From positions 682,001 through 746,000 of the forward strand of contig NZ_CP051488.1 in the NCBI RefSeq assembly GCF_014490785.1: 64,000 nt of DNA, written 5' to 3'. Shown one piece after another: positions 43,249 through 51,223 of this stretch; within the stretch, counting starts at the first letter, position 1; each line of letters opens with the position of its first letter. The translations under genes and the position numbers were made by a program. This stretch comes from Kosakonia sp. SMBL-WEM22 (GTDB lineage: Bacteria > Pseudomonadota > Gammaproteobacteria > Enterobacterales > Enterobacteriaceae). The notes under the pieces were generated by a model. That model was not told the origin of the DNA and did no database searches. It worked only from the letters and a program-made list of their open reading frames with translations.

Positions 43249-45336
43249 ATGTTCGCAAAAACGCGACTGGCATTAATGATTGGCTGCATAACCGGTGGGA
43301 TGAGCGTTTCGGCGCTGGCGCAGGAGAACGCCAAAGATACGGTGGTAGTAACGTCGCAGGTACAGAGCGGCGCGACCAAGCTGGAGACGCCGGATATCGA
43401 AACGCCGCAGGCGGTCTCGATCGTCACGCGCCAGCAGTATGAAGAGCAGGGCGCAACCAGCGTGCGCCAGGCTGTCAGCTACACACCGGGCGTCTACAGC
43501 AACCAAATTGGTGCCTCCAACCGCTTTGATTACATCGTGCTGCGCGGCTTTTCCGATGGCAGCCTTGATAACGTCTATCTCGACGGCCTGAAGATGATGG
43601 GCGACACCAACTCCCACAGCTCGCTGGTGATCGACCCGTGGTTTTTAGACAGCGTTGAAGTGGTGCGCGGCCCGGCATCCGTGCTCTATGGCCGCTCGTC
43701 GCCAGGCGGCATCGTGGCGTTGAACTCGCGCAAACCGTCGTTCGATCCGGGGGGTGAAGTGAAACTCTTCGCGGGGAATAACAACCAGCGCGGCGCGGCG
43801 TTTGATGTGACCGGGCCGGTGGATGATAACGATCGCGTGGCGGTGCGTTTAACCGGTATGACCCGCTATGCCGACTCCCAATTCGATCACCTGAAAGAGC
43901 AGCGTTACGCCATCGCGCCGAGCGTCACCTGGCGTATTACCGACCGCACGCGCCTCGATGTGATGGCCTATCTGCATCGCGATCCGGAAGGCGGCAGCCA
44001 CTCCGGCCTGCCGTATGAAGGTACTGTGGTGCCGCACGCCGGGGGCAAAATCTCCAACACCTTCTTTGAAGGTGAAGATAAGTACGACAAGTACAAACGC
44101 CGTGAAAACATGGTCGGCTATAACTTTGAGCACCTGTTTGACAGCGGCTGGTCGGTGCGCCAGAAGCTGCGCTACCTGCGTACCAAAGTCGATCTCAATC
44201 AGGTCTATGCTTCGGGCTGGCTGAATGAGACCGAGCTGAACCGCGGTTACTCCGGCTCAGATGAGTCCCTCTCGGCGGTGACGCTGGATAACCAGCTTGA
44301 CGGCAGTGTTGATACTGGTGCCATTAACCACCGTCTGCTGGTGGGCGTCGATTACCAACACCGCAATAACAACGTCACCTCGTCCTATGGCAGCTTCCCG
44401 GCGATTGATGCCTTTAACCCGGTTTATGGTGCCGATCCGCTCTCAATTTCCGTGTATGGCCGCGAAAAGCACAAACTGGAGCAGACCGGGATCTATGTGC
44501 AGGATCAGATGTCGCTCGATCGCTGGCGTCTGACCCTTGGCGGCCGTCACGATCAGGTGAAGATCACCAACAGCAATAAGATCGGCGACACTCACGATAC
44601 GCTGGAGAAAGACCATATCAGCAGCCGTGCGGCGCTGATGTACCTCTTCGACAGCGGATTTGCCCCCTACGTAAGCTACTCGACGGCCTTTACGCCGACC
44701 AGCTTTACCGATGAGAACGGCAAGATCCTGCAACCGATGAAGGGCAAGCAGTGGGAAGCGGGGCTGAAGTTCCAGCCGGAAGGGTCGCAGACCATGTACA
44801 GCGCCTCGGTCTACCGCATCAACCAGAACAATATCGCCACCAAAGTGGAGCCGACCGATCCCTACCGCGCTATCGGCGAGATTGAATCAGAAGGGGTTGA
44901 GCTGGAAGCGGTGGGTCAGTTGACGGATAACCTGCGCTTACAGGCGGCTTACACCTATAACGACATTCGTTATAAGAAAAGCAGCCCCGAGGAGCAGGGG
45001 AAACGCGCGGTTTACGCCCCGCGCAACCAGGCGAGTGCCTGGCTGAGCTATGACGTGAAAGCGGGTGCGCTGAATGGCCTGACCCTCGGTTCCGGCGTGC
45101 GGTATGTTAACGGCATCACCTCCGATCGTGAGAATACCCACACGCTGCCCTCCTACACGCTGGTGGATCTGGCCGTCGGGTACGATCTGTCGAATGTCGG
45201 GCTGAAAGGACTGAGCGCCCAGGTGAACGTGAATAACCTCACCGATAAGCGCTATGTCGCCTCGTGTAACTCCGCCAATTACTGCTACTTTGGTGCCGAG
45301 CGCAGCATCGTCGGCAGCCTCTCTTACGCATTCTGA
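43249..45336 (+). CDS. foxA: TonB-dependent ferrioxamine-type receptor, FoxA-like
   Basis: The 695-residue outer-membrane protein has a signal peptide ending ALAQ, a TonB-box-like DTVVVTS, a plug with VVRGPASVLYGRSSPGG and a barrel ending in Phe (SLSYAF). As recalled, its sequence runs parallel to Yersinia FoxA, notably VDPWFLDSVEVVRGP and the end VNNLTDKRYVASCNSANYCYFGAERS, where the two Cys match the C-terminal disulfide of the FoxA/FhuA group. It would take up ferrioxamine B or a similar hydroxamate complex. It is preceded by a FoxR-like regulator. The symbol is given as probable; FhuA-type or other hydroxamate receptors are the alternative. Confidence 0.75.
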   Translation: MFAKTRLALMIGCITGGMSVSALAQENAKDTVVVTSQVQSGATKLETPDIETPQAVSIVTRQQYEEQGATSVRQAVSYTPGVYSNQIGASNRFDYIVLRGFSDGSLDNVYLDGLKMMGDTNSHSSLVIDPWFLDSVEVVRGPASVLYGRSSPGGIVALNSRKPSFDPGGEVKLFAGNNNQRGAAFDVTGPVDDNDRVAVRLTGMTRYADSQFDHLKEQRYAIAPSVTWRITDRTRLDVMAYLHRDPEGGSHSGLPYEGTVVPHAGGKISNTFFEGEDKYDKYKRRENMVGYNFEHLFDSGWSVRQKLRYLRTKVDLNQVYASGWLNETELNRGYSGSDESLSAVTLDNQLDGSVDTGAINHRLLVGVDYQHRNNNVTSSYGSFPAIDAFNPVYGADPLSISVYGREKHKLEQTGIYVQDQMSLDRWRLTLGGRHDQVKITNSNKIGDTHDTLEKDHISSRAALMYLFDSGFAPYVSYSTAFTPTSFTDENGKILQPMKGKQWEAGLKFQPEGSQTMYSASVYRINQNNIATKVEPTDPYRAIGEIESEGVELEAVGQLTDNLRLQAAYTYNDIRYKKSSPEEQGKRAVYAPRNQASAWLSYDVKAGALNGLTLGSGVRYVNGITSDRENTHTLPSYTLVDLAVGYDLSNVGLKGLSAQVNVNNLTDKRYVASCNSANYCYFGAERSIVGSLSYAF

Positions 45337-45343
45337 TGGGATA

Positions 45344-45369
45344 AACCCGGCCGCTGCGCCGGGTTTTTT
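45344..45369 (+). terminator. Rho-independent terminator after the FoxA-like gene
   Basis: An 8-bp perfect stem (AACCCGGC / GCCGGGTT) with a 6-base loop is followed by TTTTT. It begins eight bases after the receptor stop and ends just before the convergent murP stop. Confidence 0.9.
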
Positions 45370-45370
45370 A

Positions 45371-46810
45371 TTAGCTGAGATCGACACCTTTATGGCCGAA
45401 GAGCCAGGTGACGATAAACCCGCCGAGATAGGCCACCACCACGCCCGCCGCATAGACCGCCATCCCGGCATAGATACCATGATCGGAGGTCATCAGCGGC
45501 AGCGCTACCAGCCCGGAAGGGCCAAACACCGTATTCAACCCGACCGGTAAGCCAAGCCATGCCACGGCACCCATAAAAAATCCGCCGCAGGCGCCGCCAA
45601 TACAGGCGGTGACAAAGGGTTTGACGCGCGGCAGGGTCACGGCGTAGATCAGCGGTTCGCCAACACCGAGCAGGCCGGGAATGATCGCCCCGCGGATCTG
45701 GTTGCGGATCGTCGATTCCCGCGCCGCGCGGAAGTAGAGCGCCAGCGCCGCGCCCACCTGACCGCCGCCCGCCATCGCCAGAATCGGAAAGAGCGAGTTG
45801 AAACCCTGCGCATCCATCAGAGCAAAGTAGACCGGAATAAAACCCTGATGCACGCCAAACACCACGGCAATCAGGAACAGCCCCGCCAGCACCGCGCAGC
45901 CAAACGGGTTACCGTTGAGGTGCAGAAACAGCCACGACATCCCTTTAAACAGCTCGCCGCCGATGGGCATGATCAGCGTAAAAGTGAGCGCGCCGGTAAT
46001 CAGCAAGGTGAGCAGCGAGGTGAGGATCATATCGAGATTGTCGGGCACAAAGCGGCGGATCTGCCGCTCGATCCACGCGCCGAGGATCGTGGCGATCAGT
46101 ACGCCGATAATGTTGCCGCGCGGATCGATGCTCATGCCGAAGAAATTGTCGATCCCAGAGAAGTAGCCAACCGTCGCTTTCGCGTCGTAACCGAGCACAA
46201 ACAGCGCGGCGATGATTGCGCCGTTGACGCCGTTGCCGCCAAAGGCTTTTTGCGCATTGTAACCGATCAGGATTGGCAGGAAGGTGAACAACCCTTTGCC
46301 GAACACTTTCATATAACCGACGACGTGCGCGAGCGCGCTGCTCTTATCCTGCGCGCCGACCAGCAGGCTTTGCTCAATCAGTGTGGCGAAGCCGAGCAGC
46401 ATCCCGGCGGCGATAAAGCCTGGGATAAGCGGCGTGAAGATGGTGGCAAATTTCGCCAGAAACTGATGCAGGCCGCTGGTCTGCCTGGCTTTCATCTGCT
46501 GTTTAGTGTCGCGGGCGACCTCTTTAAGCGAGGCCGATTCCGCGGGCGCATTGTCACGGCTGATTAAGAGACTCATCATCTCTGCCGCAGTTTGCGCTTT
46601 ACCGGGGCCAACGATGATCTGGAGCTGATCCTCGCTGTTCACCACGCCGAGCACCCCAGGCAGCGCCTGCAGCGCGGCCTTGTTGACCAACGCATTGTTA
46701 TGCAGCGTCAGGCGCAGGCGCGTCATGCAGTTGCCGCAGCTTTTAATATTCGCTTCACCACCGACATTTTGCAGAATGGTGGCGATCAGGTCCGGCGTGA
46801 TTTTGGCCAT
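45371..46810 (-). CDS. murP: PTS N-acetylmuramic acid transporter EIIBC, MurP
   Basis: The 479-residue protein has an N-terminal EIIB domain with the phospho-accepting Cys in KSCGNCMTRLRL, a linker, and an EIIC membrane domain (from about residue 115) with GEPLIYAVTLPRVKPF. No EIIA domain is present, as in E. coli MurP, which borrows EIIA-Glc. It imports N-acetylmuramic acid and phosphorylates it to the 6-phosphate. The start is the ATG that shares its A with the murQ stop (TGATG), so translation is coupled to murQ. Confidence 0.93.
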   Translation of the reverse strand: MAKITPDLIATILQNVGGEANIKSCGNCMTRLRLTLHNNALVNKAALQALPGVLGVVNSEDQLQIIVGPGKAQTAAEMMSLLISRDNAPAESASLKEVARDTKQQMKARQTSGLHQFLAKFATIFTPLIPGFIAAGMLLGFATLIEQSLLVGAQDKSSALAHVVGYMKVFGKGLFTFLPILIGYNAQKAFGGNGVNGAIIAALFVLGYDAKATVGYFSGIDNFFGMSIDPRGNIIGVLIATILGAWIERQIRRFVPDNLDMILTSLLTLLITGALTFTLIMPIGGELFKGMSWLFLHLNGNPFGCAVLAGLFLIAVVFGVHQGFIPVYFALMDAQGFNSLFPILAMAGGGQVGAALALYFRAARESTIRNQIRGAIIPGLLGVGEPLIYAVTLPRVKPFVTACIGGACGGFFMGAVAWLGLPVGLNTVFGPSGLVALPLMTSDHGIYAGMAVYAAGVVVAYLGGFIVTWLFGHKGVDLS

Positions 46811-47721
46811 CACTTCACTCCTGCGTGGAGCAGCGCCTGGCGAATAAACCCGCCGTTATCGGCGAGCAGGCTCGCGGCCTCTTCGGCGTCGATCTGCGCC
46901 AGCACCATCAGGATGGCGGTTTTACAGTGGCCGTGGCTGGCCTGCAGCGCCTGCTTCGCCTCGTCGCTGTCGCAGCCGGTGGCTTCCATCACAATATTGA
47001 CCTGGCGCTGCACCAGCTTCTGGTTCGTCGCTTCCACGTCCACCATCAAGTTGCCGTAGACTTTACCGCTGCGGATCATCGCCCCGGTGGTGAGCATATT
47101 GAGCACCAGTTTTTGCGCCGTGCCCGCTTTCATGCGTGAAGAGCCGGTAACCACTTCCGCGCCGACCACCGGCGTAATGGCGATATCGGCAATCTGCGTC
47201 ATCGGGCTGCCGGCGTTGCAGGTCAGCGATACGGTGGTGGCGTGCAGGCTTTTGGCGTACTCCATGGCGGCAATCACATAGGGCGTGCGCCCGCTGGCGG
47301 CGATGCCGACCAGCACGTCATTGGCGTTGAAATTGAGGGATTTAAGATCGTCAATGCCGAGCGTCAGGCTATCTTCAGCGTTTTCCACCGCTTGCAGAAT
47401 GGCGCGATGACCGCCAGCAATAAGGCCGATGACCTGCTCACGCGGCGTACCGTAAGTGGGCGGGCATTCGCTTGCATCCAGAATGCCTAAGCGCCCGGAG
47501 GTGCCCGCACCGCAGTAAATCAGGCGCCCGCCCTGTTTAAAGGCGTTAACAATCGCATCGACCGCCTGCGTAATCGCCGGGATCACCTGCTCAACCGCCA
47601 GCGCGACCTTCTGATCTTCACGGTTAATTACCCGTAACATCGCCTCGGTATCAAGCATGTCGATATTGGCGCTGGCGCTGTTACGGCCTTCGGTCGTCAA
47701 TCTGGATAGATCAATGTTCAT
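46810..47721 (-). CDS. murQ: N-acetylmuramic acid 6-phosphate etherase MurQ
   Basis: The 303-residue protein is a SIS-fold etherase with the family hallmarks YCGAGTSGRLGILDASECPPTYGTP, where the Glu in SEC is a catalytic residue, and GSSRMKAGTAQKLVLNML. It cleaves the lactyl ether of MurNAc-6-phosphate to give GlcNAc-6-phosphate and D-lactate, allowing reuse of cell-wall sugar. Length fits E. coli MurQ (298). It is the first gene of murQP. No murR gene lies upstream, in contrast to E. coli; palindromes at 47789-47835 probably serve as operators. Confidence 0.95.
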   Translation of the reverse strand: MNIDLSRLTTEGRNSASANIDMLDTEAMLRVINREDQKVALAVEQVIPAITQAVDAIVNAFKQGGRLIYCGAGTSGRLGILDASECPPTYGTPREQVIGLIAGGHRAILQAVENAEDSLTLGIDDLKSLNFNANDVLVGIAASGRTPYVIAAMEYAKSLHATTVSLTCNAGSPMTQIADIAITPVVGAEVVTGSSRMKAGTAQKLVLNMLTTGAMIRSGKVYGNLMVDVEATNQKLVQRQVNIVMEATGCDSDEAKQALQASHGHCKTAILMVLAQIDAEEAASLLADNGGFIRQALLHAGVK

Positions 47722-47788
47722 TACGTCTCACTTCACTCTGCATGATGACTTTCTGCCTGCTGCCTTACGGCAACGACAGCCGAAAAAG

Positions 47789-47835
47789 GAATAATATATT
47801 ATTCAAACCAATCGGTTTAAGAATAATTTATTCTT
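47789..47835. promoter_or_regulatory. Three adjacent palindromes upstream of murQP, candidate operators
   Basis: GAATAATATATTATTC (47789-47804) is a perfect 16-bp palindrome. It abuts AAACC-AATC-GGTTT (47805-47818), then AAGAATAA-T-TTATTCTT (47819-47835) follows directly. The outer two share the GAATAA/TTATTC half-site, suggesting two sites for one regulator such as a MurR-type protein; the middle one has the shape of a LacI-family operator. They lie 68-114 bases upstream of murQ. Confidence 0.6.
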
Positions 47836-47901
47836 GCACGCGGCGCGAGACGAGAGTGTGACGCTGCTCATGATGTCCATAACTCATCGTCAAGCGGCGC
47901 G

Positions 47902-48087
47902 TTAGCGCTGGTGAAAGGTGAGGATCGCCTGCACCAGCCTGTCGGGGTCAAGGTCAATTTCGCCTGCGTCAAGCGCTGCGCGAAGGCGTTCGATTTTAGG
48001 CTGGTCAACTTCCGGCAATTGATCAAGGTCGGGCTGCGCCTGTTTAAGTAAAAAGAGGATCGCGTCAGAAAATGGGGGCGCTGTCAT
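47902..48087 (-). CDS. FlgM-like small protein, possible anti-sigma-28 factor
   Basis: The 61-residue protein ends with PKIERLRAALDAGEIDLDPDRLVQAIL. This aligns with the sigma-28-binding C-terminal half of FlgM (in E. coli INLERVEALKLAIRNGELKMDTGKI...): the same Arg-x-x-x-Leu helix, acidic turn and final helix. It lacks most of the disordered N-terminal half of FlgM, being 61 against about 97 residues. A divergent FliA-like sigma factor is encoded 1.8 kb away with a membrane-bound regulator between them. It may hold that sigma factor inactive. The family likeness is seen; the partner is inferred. The ribosome site is weak. Confidence 0.6.
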   Translation of the reverse strand: MTAPPFSDAILFLLKQAQPDLDQLPEVDQPKIERLRAALDAGEIDLDPDRLVQAILTFHQR

Positions 48088-48180
48088 GATATGCGTCTCA
48101 CTGTGGGCGGTTACCGTTTGGTGGCTATCTGGCTACCTAAAACGACCATCGACACGGCAAACTTAATCCTCTGGTTTTGC

Positions 48181-48651
48181 CTAATCCGGCTCCAGTTGGT
48201 AGCGAAATATCATGCCATTTTGCAGAAAGACCAGCGGCACGCCATCCGGCGCGATTTGCTGCATTGCGTTCTCCGAGTTGGTCAACAGATCAACATTATT
48301 TGTCACCATGCGGTTATGTTTCGCCGGATTAAACAGCACCGGCGCGTAGGCAAAATAGTGTTTACCGTAGCGCTGGCGCGTATGGACAAAGTTGCTTTTG
48401 AGCATGAAAGCCACATCTTGCGGGCTGCTAAGCGTGCTGACAATAATATTGCCCACCGTACTCATGCGTGAATCGTAGATCTCCTGTTGTTGCAGCATCA
48501 AATCATAAAACCCCACCTGCTGAGCGATCTCCTCCGTCTGATTAAGGGCGTGCTGCCCGCGCTGGAAAAAGGTGCCGCAGGATAGCGCCGCGAGAGTGAT
48601 GGCAAGTAGAAATAGCGGCTGTTTATTTGCTGTTACAAGGTGCCATCTCAT
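48181..48651 (-). CDS. Single-pass membrane protein, ToxS-like partner of the upstream regulator
   Basis: The 156-residue protein has one N-terminal membrane segment (about residues 11-29) and a periplasmic domain of about 125 residues. Its gene begins inside the end of the ToxR-like gene (29-base overlap), so the two are made together. This matches the ToxR-ToxS arrangement, where a small membrane-anchored periplasmic protein stabilises the regulator. No sequence motif of ToxS is recognised with certainty, so the name rests on size, topology and overlap. Confidence 0.65.
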   Translation of the reverse strand: MRWHLVTANKQPLFLLAITLAALSCGTFFQRGQHALNQTEEIAQQVGFYDLMLQQQEIYDSRMSTVGNIIVSTLSSPQDVAFMLKSNFVHTRQRYGKHYFAYAPVLFNPAKHNRMVTNNVDLLTNSENAMQQIAPDGVPLVFLQNGMIFRYQLEPD

Positions 48652-49516
48652 CCATTTTTCTCCGTGTCTCGCTCACAATCAGCTTATTTAATAACGCCGT
48701 GTCGGAGCGCCAGTGATCAATTTGCATCACCAGAACCCGTTGCTCGCAGGCATTGTATATGCGGAAAGTATAATTCAGGGTGTGGTGTTCACTGCGGTAG
48801 TAAATAGCCATCCGCAGTGACTTCTGTTTCGCCTGTTGATTAAGCCGGGTATAGCTCTCTTTCAAACGATCATAAATAGCCATCGGCTCTTTCACTCTCT
48901 CGTCCGGCGCTAAAAGGGCAAAAATACGCAGATGGCTGTAAATGTTTTTCGCCAACTCTTTCACCCCTACCTTGTTGTGGTAGGTGAGAGCTAAATAGCC
49001 GCTACAGAGGATAGATAATATAAAGAGTAACGTTATAAGAAGGCCATTAAGGTAAGAAAGAGGTTGCACAATATCCGGCGTCTCTTGTCGGGGCGTCGTG
49101 GATAACTCAGGCGCGGCAGGTCGGCTCTCCTGCGGGGGGATATCGAACTCAGGCGGTGCAGAGCTCGGGGCGGTAGGCGGCCAGCTAACCAGTGGGCGAC
49201 AATATTTGGCTTCCAGTACATAACCCTGTTTCGGGAGGGTGCGAATGATTCGCTGTTGCTTACCATTATCCGCCAGGGCGGTACGCAGCGTGTGAATGGC
49301 GTGGGGCAGGCTATTGCTACTGACCGCGCGCTCTTCCCAGACCTGTGAGGTCAGATCCTCATGAGTGAGGATTTCGCCGGGGTGTTGCTGTAAAACTTCC
49401 AGCAGCCTGAGCGGGTGCGCTCCCAGCCGTCTCTCCTCGCCGGTTACGACGTGGCGGATCGCGCCTGACGCGGGAACGATGAGCCAGTTATTCACTGTGC
49501 AATTGGATTTATTCAT
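48623..49516 (-). CDS. ToxR/CadC-type membrane-bound transcription regulator
   Basis: The 297-residue protein has an N-terminal winged helix of the OmpR/ToxR class (about 10-105, with HPLRLLEVLQQHPGEILTHEDLTSQVW and RIIRTLPKQGYVLEA), a Pro-rich cytoplasmic linker (about 110-155), one membrane segment (about 161-183) and a periplasmic domain of about 115 residues with one Cys. Such proteins sense a signal outside and bind DNA directly while in the membrane. It is divergent from the FliA-like sigma gene across a 325-base AT-rich gap and precedes the ToxS-like gene. LafZ, a membrane regulator of lateral flagella, is a possible relative by context. Confidence 0.82.
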   Translation of the reverse strand: MNKSNCTVNNWLIVPASGAIRHVVTGEERRLGAHPLRLLEVLQQHPGEILTHEDLTSQVWEERAVSSNSLPHAIHTLRTALADNGKQQRIIRTLPKQGYVLEAKYCRPLVSWPPTAPSSAPPEFDIPPQESRPAAPELSTTPRQETPDIVQPLSYLNGLLITLLFILSILCSGYLALTYHNKVGVKELAKNIYSHLRIFALLAPDERVKEPMAIYDRLKESYTRLNQQAKQKSLRMAIYYRSEHHTLNYTFRIYNACEQRVLVMQIDHWRSDTALLNKLIVSETRRKMDEMAPCNSK

Positions 49517-49841
49517 AAAAGGTTAACGATTGCGGCTAATCCAGCGGGCTCTTATCACAAAAAATAATGCCTTTGACCAAATCAGATAAATGACAAAATA
49601 AATATTCGCAGTTCAACGGTTCGTGGCGTTAATAATACGAAACGCGCAGTGTAATTTACATGTGATTTCATTAATTGCCGCTTTTCAAGGGATTAAAAAA
49701 TGAGTTTGTGGTGTATTGTTTGACGCCATTGAGAAGTGCTCTTACATCTTATTAGCTACTTCTCTTCTCACTTTTGTTAATTAGGTGTTGCCGGAATTTT
49801 TTATTAATTGTTTTATCCGCTGTTCCTCATACGTAATGTAA
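49517..49841. other. AT-rich divergent intergenic region
   Basis: These 325 bases separate the ToxR-like gene from the sigma-factor gene and must hold both promoters. The stretch is clearly AT-rich compared with its surroundings. No open frame, RNA gene or clear consensus promoter stands out. It is a likely binding region for the ToxR-like protein. Confidence 0.5.
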
Positions 49842-50537
49842 ATGATGAATTTAACTGCCGCAAAAACCCTAACTCCCGCTGATGAAGCGCGTTATATCAG
49901 TGAGTATTTGCCGCTGGTACATAAAGTCGTCAAACAGTTCAGCTGGCAGACCAATAGCGTGATGAGCAAAGAGGATATGCGGCAAATTGCCCTGATGGGT
50001 CTGCTGGCCTCGCTGCGGCGCTATGGCCCGCCGGATGTACAGTTTGCCGGTTACGCCATTCAGCGTATTCGCGGCGCGGTGCTCGATGAGTTACGCCAGC
50101 AGGACTGGCGTCCGCGCAGGCTGCGTCAACAGACGCATAAACTCACGGATGCAATACGCGAAATAACCCGCGAGCTGGGGTATGAGCCGCGCTTTGAAGA
50201 GGTGAGTGAACGGCTGTCGGTGACGCCGGAAGCCTGGCAGCAATATCTGCTGCTGCACTCGGCCAGTGCGCTGGAGAGTCTGGATAACTTGCTGGAGAGT
50301 GAGCAGCACGCCAGCACGCTCTCCAGCCGTCAGCTCGAGGATGAACTGCTTCCCGCTTACACATTACGCAGCGCGGTAGCCAGCCTCGACAAGCGTGAGC
50401 AGCTGATCCTCGCGCTCTACTATCAGCATGAACTGAGCCTGAAAGAGATTGCGCAGGTGATTGGCGTGTCAGAAGCGCGTGTGTGCCAGCTCAATCAAGT
50501 GATCGCCCAGAAGGTACAGGCGTTTACTCGTCAATAA
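49842..50537 (+). CDS. FliA-like sigma-28 family sigma factor, divergent
   Basis: The 231-residue protein follows E. coli FliA (239 residues) end to end: region 2 EDMRQIALMGLLASLRRYG and AIQRIRGAVLDELRQQDWRPRRLR, region 3 ITRELGYEPRFEEVSERLSV, and region 4 LDKREQLILALYYQHELSLKEIAQVIGVSEARVCQLNQ. It differs too much to be the housekeeping FliA, so it is a paralogue such as the lateral-flagella sigma factor LafS. No flagellar structural gene is nearby. Targets may be elsewhere in the genome or be the linked NlpC/P60 gene. The start codon is doubled (ATGATG); the ribosome site is weak. Confidence 0.88.
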   Translation: MMNLTAAKTLTPADEARYISEYLPLVHKVVKQFSWQTNSVMSKEDMRQIALMGLLASLRRYGPPDVQFAGYAIQRIRGAVLDELRQQDWRPRRLRQQTHKLTDAIREITRELGYEPRFEEVSERLSVTPEAWQQYLLLHSASALESLDNLLESEQHASTLSSRQLEDELLPAYTLRSAVASLDKREQLILALYYQHELSLKEIAQVIGVSEARVCQLNQVIAQKVQAFTRQ

Positions 50538-50606
50538 ACGCGCTATCCATGGTGCTGGCTATCGCCGGCGCTTGCTTTTAACTCATTGTATTAGTGTGTT
50601 GTTCTC

Positions 50607-51221
50607 GTGAAAGCTGTGATTTTGTCATCCATCGTTGCCCCCAGTCGGAGCCTGCTCCGAGGGTTTTTGGGGCTTTTTTTTACGCTTCTTGTGCTGTCGC
50701 TTGTGACCGGGTGTGTGCAAACTTCCTCGCGCACGGCGACGCCACTATTAACGCCATCTGAGACGCGTGCGCAGGCCGCTACCGCGCATCATCAGGCGCA
50801 GCGAAAAGCACGTGTGCGCGAATCGTTGCTTACGGTGATGAAACGCCTGGAGAAACAGCTCGGTAAACCTTACGTGCGTGGTGGCATCTCACCGCGGCGG
50901 GGGTTCGACTGTAGTGGGCTGGTGGTCTACGCCTATAACACGGTGCTGGAGCGCAAACTCCCGCGCACAACCCGTGCCATGTTCAGAGATAGAGGACTGA
51001 AAAAAGTGGCTCGCCATAAGCTGCGCCGCGGTGATCTGGTCTTCTTTCGCAGTAAAGCGCGCGGCCCGGCGGATCACGTTGGTGTCTATCTAGGTAACGA
51101 TACCTTTATTGAAGCACCGCGCAGCGGGCTGAAGATCCGCATCAGTAACCTGACAAATGATTACTGGCAGGATCACTACCTCGGCGCGCGGCGAATTCTG
51201 ACCAACGAGGCGATTCTCTGA
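50607..51221 (+). CDS. NlpC/P60 cell-wall peptidase lipoprotein, MepH-like
   Basis: The protein of up to 204 residues has a signal peptide with lipobox LVTG-Cys and a C-terminal NlpC/P60 domain: catalytic Cys102 (RGFDCSGLVVYAY), His157 (ADHVGVYLG) and, where MepS has a third His, Glu170 (FIEAPRSG). The end (SNLTNDYWQDHYLGARRIL) resembles E. coli MepH, which I recall has Gln at that site. It would cut peptide bridges in peptidoglycan from the outer membrane. It starts 69 bases after the sigma gene. The start is uncertain: GTG 50607, GTG 50616 or TTG 50622. The signal-peptide region also forms a terminator-like hairpin. Confidence 0.85.
   Translation: MKAVILSSIVAPSRSLLRGFLGLFFTLLVLSLVTGCVQTSSRTATPLLTPSETRAQAATAHHQAQRKARVRESLLTVMKRLEKQLGKPYVRGGISPRRGFDCSGLVVYAYNTVLERKLPRTTRAMFRDRGLKKVARHKLRRGDLVFFRSKARGPADHVGVYLGNDTFIEAPRSGLKIRISNLTNDYWQDHYLGARRILTNEAIL
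50637..50681 (+). terminator. Terminator-like hairpin inside the start of the NlpC/P60 gene
   Basis: TCGGAGC (50645-50651) and GCTCCGA (50654-50660) pair perfectly, and GCCCC (50637-50641) can pair with GGGGC (50669-50673) outside them; TTTTTTTT follows directly. This has the form of an intrinsic terminator, 100 bases after the sigma-factor stop, yet it lies within the frame coding the lipoprotein signal peptide. It may end most sigma-gene transcripts or act as an attenuator for the lipoprotein gene. Confidence 0.6.
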
Positions 51222-51223
51222 AG

